From contig JABSSW010000097.1 of assembly GCA_018902385.1 (NCBI GenBank), forward strand, positions 1-31,487: 31,487 nucleotides of DNA, read 5' to 3'. This DNA comes from Physcia stellaris (Eukaryota > Ascomycota > Lecanoromycetes > Caliciales > Physciaceae). Position numbers and translations under genes: made by a program. The notes beneath the pieces are model-generated. The model was not told where the DNA came from and did no database searches. It saw only the letters and a program-made list of their open reading frames with translations. Position 1 is the stretch's first letter. The number at the start of each line of letters is the position of its first letter. Positions 29,701-31,487 of this stretch are shown here, in pieces.

Positions 29701-31487
29701 GTATTCAATATCACAACGCATTTGCGAATTATTTTCGAAATTTTGAACAATGTTAAAAACGACATTAAATATTCGAATGTTGTTTTTTTATTGATCATTT
29801 AAATCGAAACGAAAAATTACATGATTCGATATTTGCGTTGATATAATCGATGCAAAAATCAACGAATTGATATAACGTTTTTTTTTGAAAATGTTGTAAT
29901 GTTTTTTTAATTTTTACACGTGAATTTTCTTTAAAATCGTTAGCAAAATTTATTGAAAATTTTCATGTCATTTGATTTGATAATTTTATTTTTCGTATTT
30001 GATTTCGATATATCGTATTCGTTTGAATTTAATTTTTCATCGATATTCATATTCATAACACGTTGCGTCGTTGATTTAAATTTTTTGATTATGTTTTTGA
30101 AAAATTTTTTTTTGATCGTTTTGTAATGTTATTTTTTTGCATAATTCGAAGAATTTTTCATGTGTTGTTCAATTAACTTTGAAACATTGACAAATTTTGT
30201 TGTTTTATTCGTAGTTTTGTCATCAATGATGATTTTTTTTTTCTGTATATTTATCAAATTGTTGAAATCGAATCTAATCATAAAAATTCGAATAACAATT
30301 GAATTTTATTATGATTCGAATTGACGAAAATTCAGATTTTTCGAATGATTTTCTTCACATGAACGTGAAAAATGACGAAATAATGAACTTTATGATAATT
30401 ATCATTGATCACGTCGTTCGAATATTTCGAAAATCGATTTTGATAACAAAATTCATTTTTAAATCTAAATTATTTATCAATTTTTGATTGATTATAATCA
30501 AATTCGATTTTTGATCGATTTTGATCATATCGAACGATATTTTAATGATTAGAAAATTTTTCTTGTCAAATTTATTGCAATTGATGAACACATAAAAAAC
30601 GTTAAATGATTCGTTAATTGTTTGCAAATACTTTTTAGTAATTTATTTGTTGTTTTTGCTTTTATCGATTTCGACGAAATTCGTATTGACGATTTAAACA
30701 TTTATGATTTGAATAATTTTTTTCGTGCGTGATTTTCGATAAACGATAATAAAACGTTTTGATTCGTCACGAAAATAAAATGAAAATTGATACAAATGCA
30801 TGTCGATAAAATAATCGTATTGTTAATGAAAATGTTTTTACATTGATTTTTGATTTTTTTCATTTTCGAAATCGATTTCATCATTTTTTTTTTTTTTTCT
30901 TTTTTTTTTTTTTGAATTTATCGACGAAAAAGTCGACAATACGTTTTTGTTGAATGTTTTAAATCAATATTTGAATTGTTGTTTTTGACGTTTGCGTGTT
31001 TTCGTAACGTTAAATAACACGATCGAATCATCGAATTTTCGTGAAATAAAATGACGAGATTAATTTTGTTAATTTCGCGAAATGTGAAAATTTTTATTTC
31101 AAAGTCGTCGTAATCGAACATTTGAATAAACGTTTTGAATCAAAACATTTCAAAAACATATTTCAGTAAATTGCAATTAGAATCGTGTTTCGTTTACGTT
31201 GTTTGAATTGAAACATACGATCAATATATTTTAATGAAACAATAAATGTTAATGCAAATATTACAATTTCAAAATGAAAATCACGTCGTAAATTTCGTTG
31301 TAATACGTGATTTGATTATTGCAAATTGCGAAAATGATTGGTCGTATTTTCGTTGTTGATTGATGATTACGTTCGATATTTTGTTGTTTTTGAAACGATC
31401 GAATTGTATATTATTTGAAATGAAATTAAAATCGTATAGATTTTTTTAAATGTATTACGAAATGTCGAAAAATTATAATTCGTTGTT
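26774..31487. other. AT-rich mutated DNA, unidentified
   Basis: About 4.7 kb with the same composition and CpR-only cytosines. Several minus-strand open segments of 60-103 codons (for example 28631-28942, 29034-29237, 29499-29798, 30409-30627 and 30918-31121) lie in mixed frames. I could find no RT, integrase, protease or transposase motif in them. No LTR pair is seen, so an element here would run past the window end. The interval also holds two adjacent long T runs (about 30885-30913). The likeliest reading is an older repeat, class unknown. Confidence 0.45.

Larger units (their letters stand above)
12370..31487. other. AT-rich, RIP-like mutated block
   Basis: About 19 kb of very AT-rich DNA. 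In nine 60-base lines counted by hand (starting 15361, 16021, 16381, 17461, 20641, 21301, 24301, 28501 and 29101), 63 of 67 cytosines are followed by A or G, and only four by T and none by C. A genic line for comparison (2341) has 10 of 21 followed by C or T. The pattern is symmetric: G is almost always preceded by T or C. Known fungal RIP turns repeats AT-rich by C-to-T change, but its usual target is CpA. All open frames in this block are remnants of transposons or chance. Confidence 0.85.

Noticed and set aside
12370-31487. Mitochondrial or bacterial endosymbiont DNA as an explanation for the AT-rich block
   Set aside because: The block contains two LTR retrotransposons with TGA at Trp and LTR copies differing only by transitions. 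No mitochondrial or bacterial gene is recognisable. TGA as Trp would also be a mitochondrial code feature, but it here coincides with loss of catalytic residues.
12370-31487. Ordinary CpG-methylation decay as the cause of the AT richness
   Set aside because: CpG is conspicuously kept, and the dinucleotides lost are CpC and CpT.

Overview
The window looks like a piece of a filamentous ascomycete (Pezizomycotina) chromosome. It carries eukaryotic genes with very short GT...AG introns (46-49 bases in most cases), a fungal-type GH125 mannosidase, a fungal wax-synthase-like MBOAT protein, and Ty3/gypsy retrotransposons altered by a repeat-targeted C-to-T process. No tRNA, rRNA or CRISPR array was seen. 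The species cannot be named from the sequence.

Genic, GC-balanced part (1 to about 12,300): a ubiquitin-activating enzyme E1 (uba1, minus, 720-3973) is divergent from a secreted or ER-lumen GH125 alpha-mannosidase (plus, 4862-6587). This converges on a pyridoxamine 5'-phosphate oxidase (pdx3, minus, 6722-7552), which is divergent from a small one-helix membrane protein (plus, 8148-8648). A doubtful small gene (minus, 9240-9591) and a repeat-bearing intergenic stretch follow, then an intact 469-residue wax-synthase-like MBOAT acyltransferase (minus, 10766-12175). The genes have unrelated jobs: ubiquitin activation, glycan trimming, vitamin B6 metabolism and lipid acylation. They look like ordinary eukaryotic neighbours, not a cluster. 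uba1, GH125 and pdx3 are recognisable along their full length but are broken by about 22, 9 and 5 single-base indels. The MBOAT gene has none.

AT-rich part (about 12,370 to 31,487): composition changes within roughly 100 bases. Element 1 (plus strand, 13024-19579) is a complete Ty3/gypsy element with 315-base LTRs and the target duplication AAACA. Element 2 (minus strand, 20069-26768) is a second, different Ty3/gypsy element with 224-base LTRs. They lie tail to tail about 490 bases apart, both inserted into older AT-rich DNA that continues to the window end (26774-31487) and was not identified.

The most interesting signal is the mutation context in this block. Surviving cytosines are almost all followed by A or G, and CpC and CpT are nearly gone on both strands, while CpA and CpG survive and TpA is scarce. 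That is not the classic CpA-to-TpA RIP pattern. Its coding footprint agrees: Trp codons became TGA rather than TAG, CAA Gln codons are kept, and both reverse transcriptases show YLDD changed to YLND.
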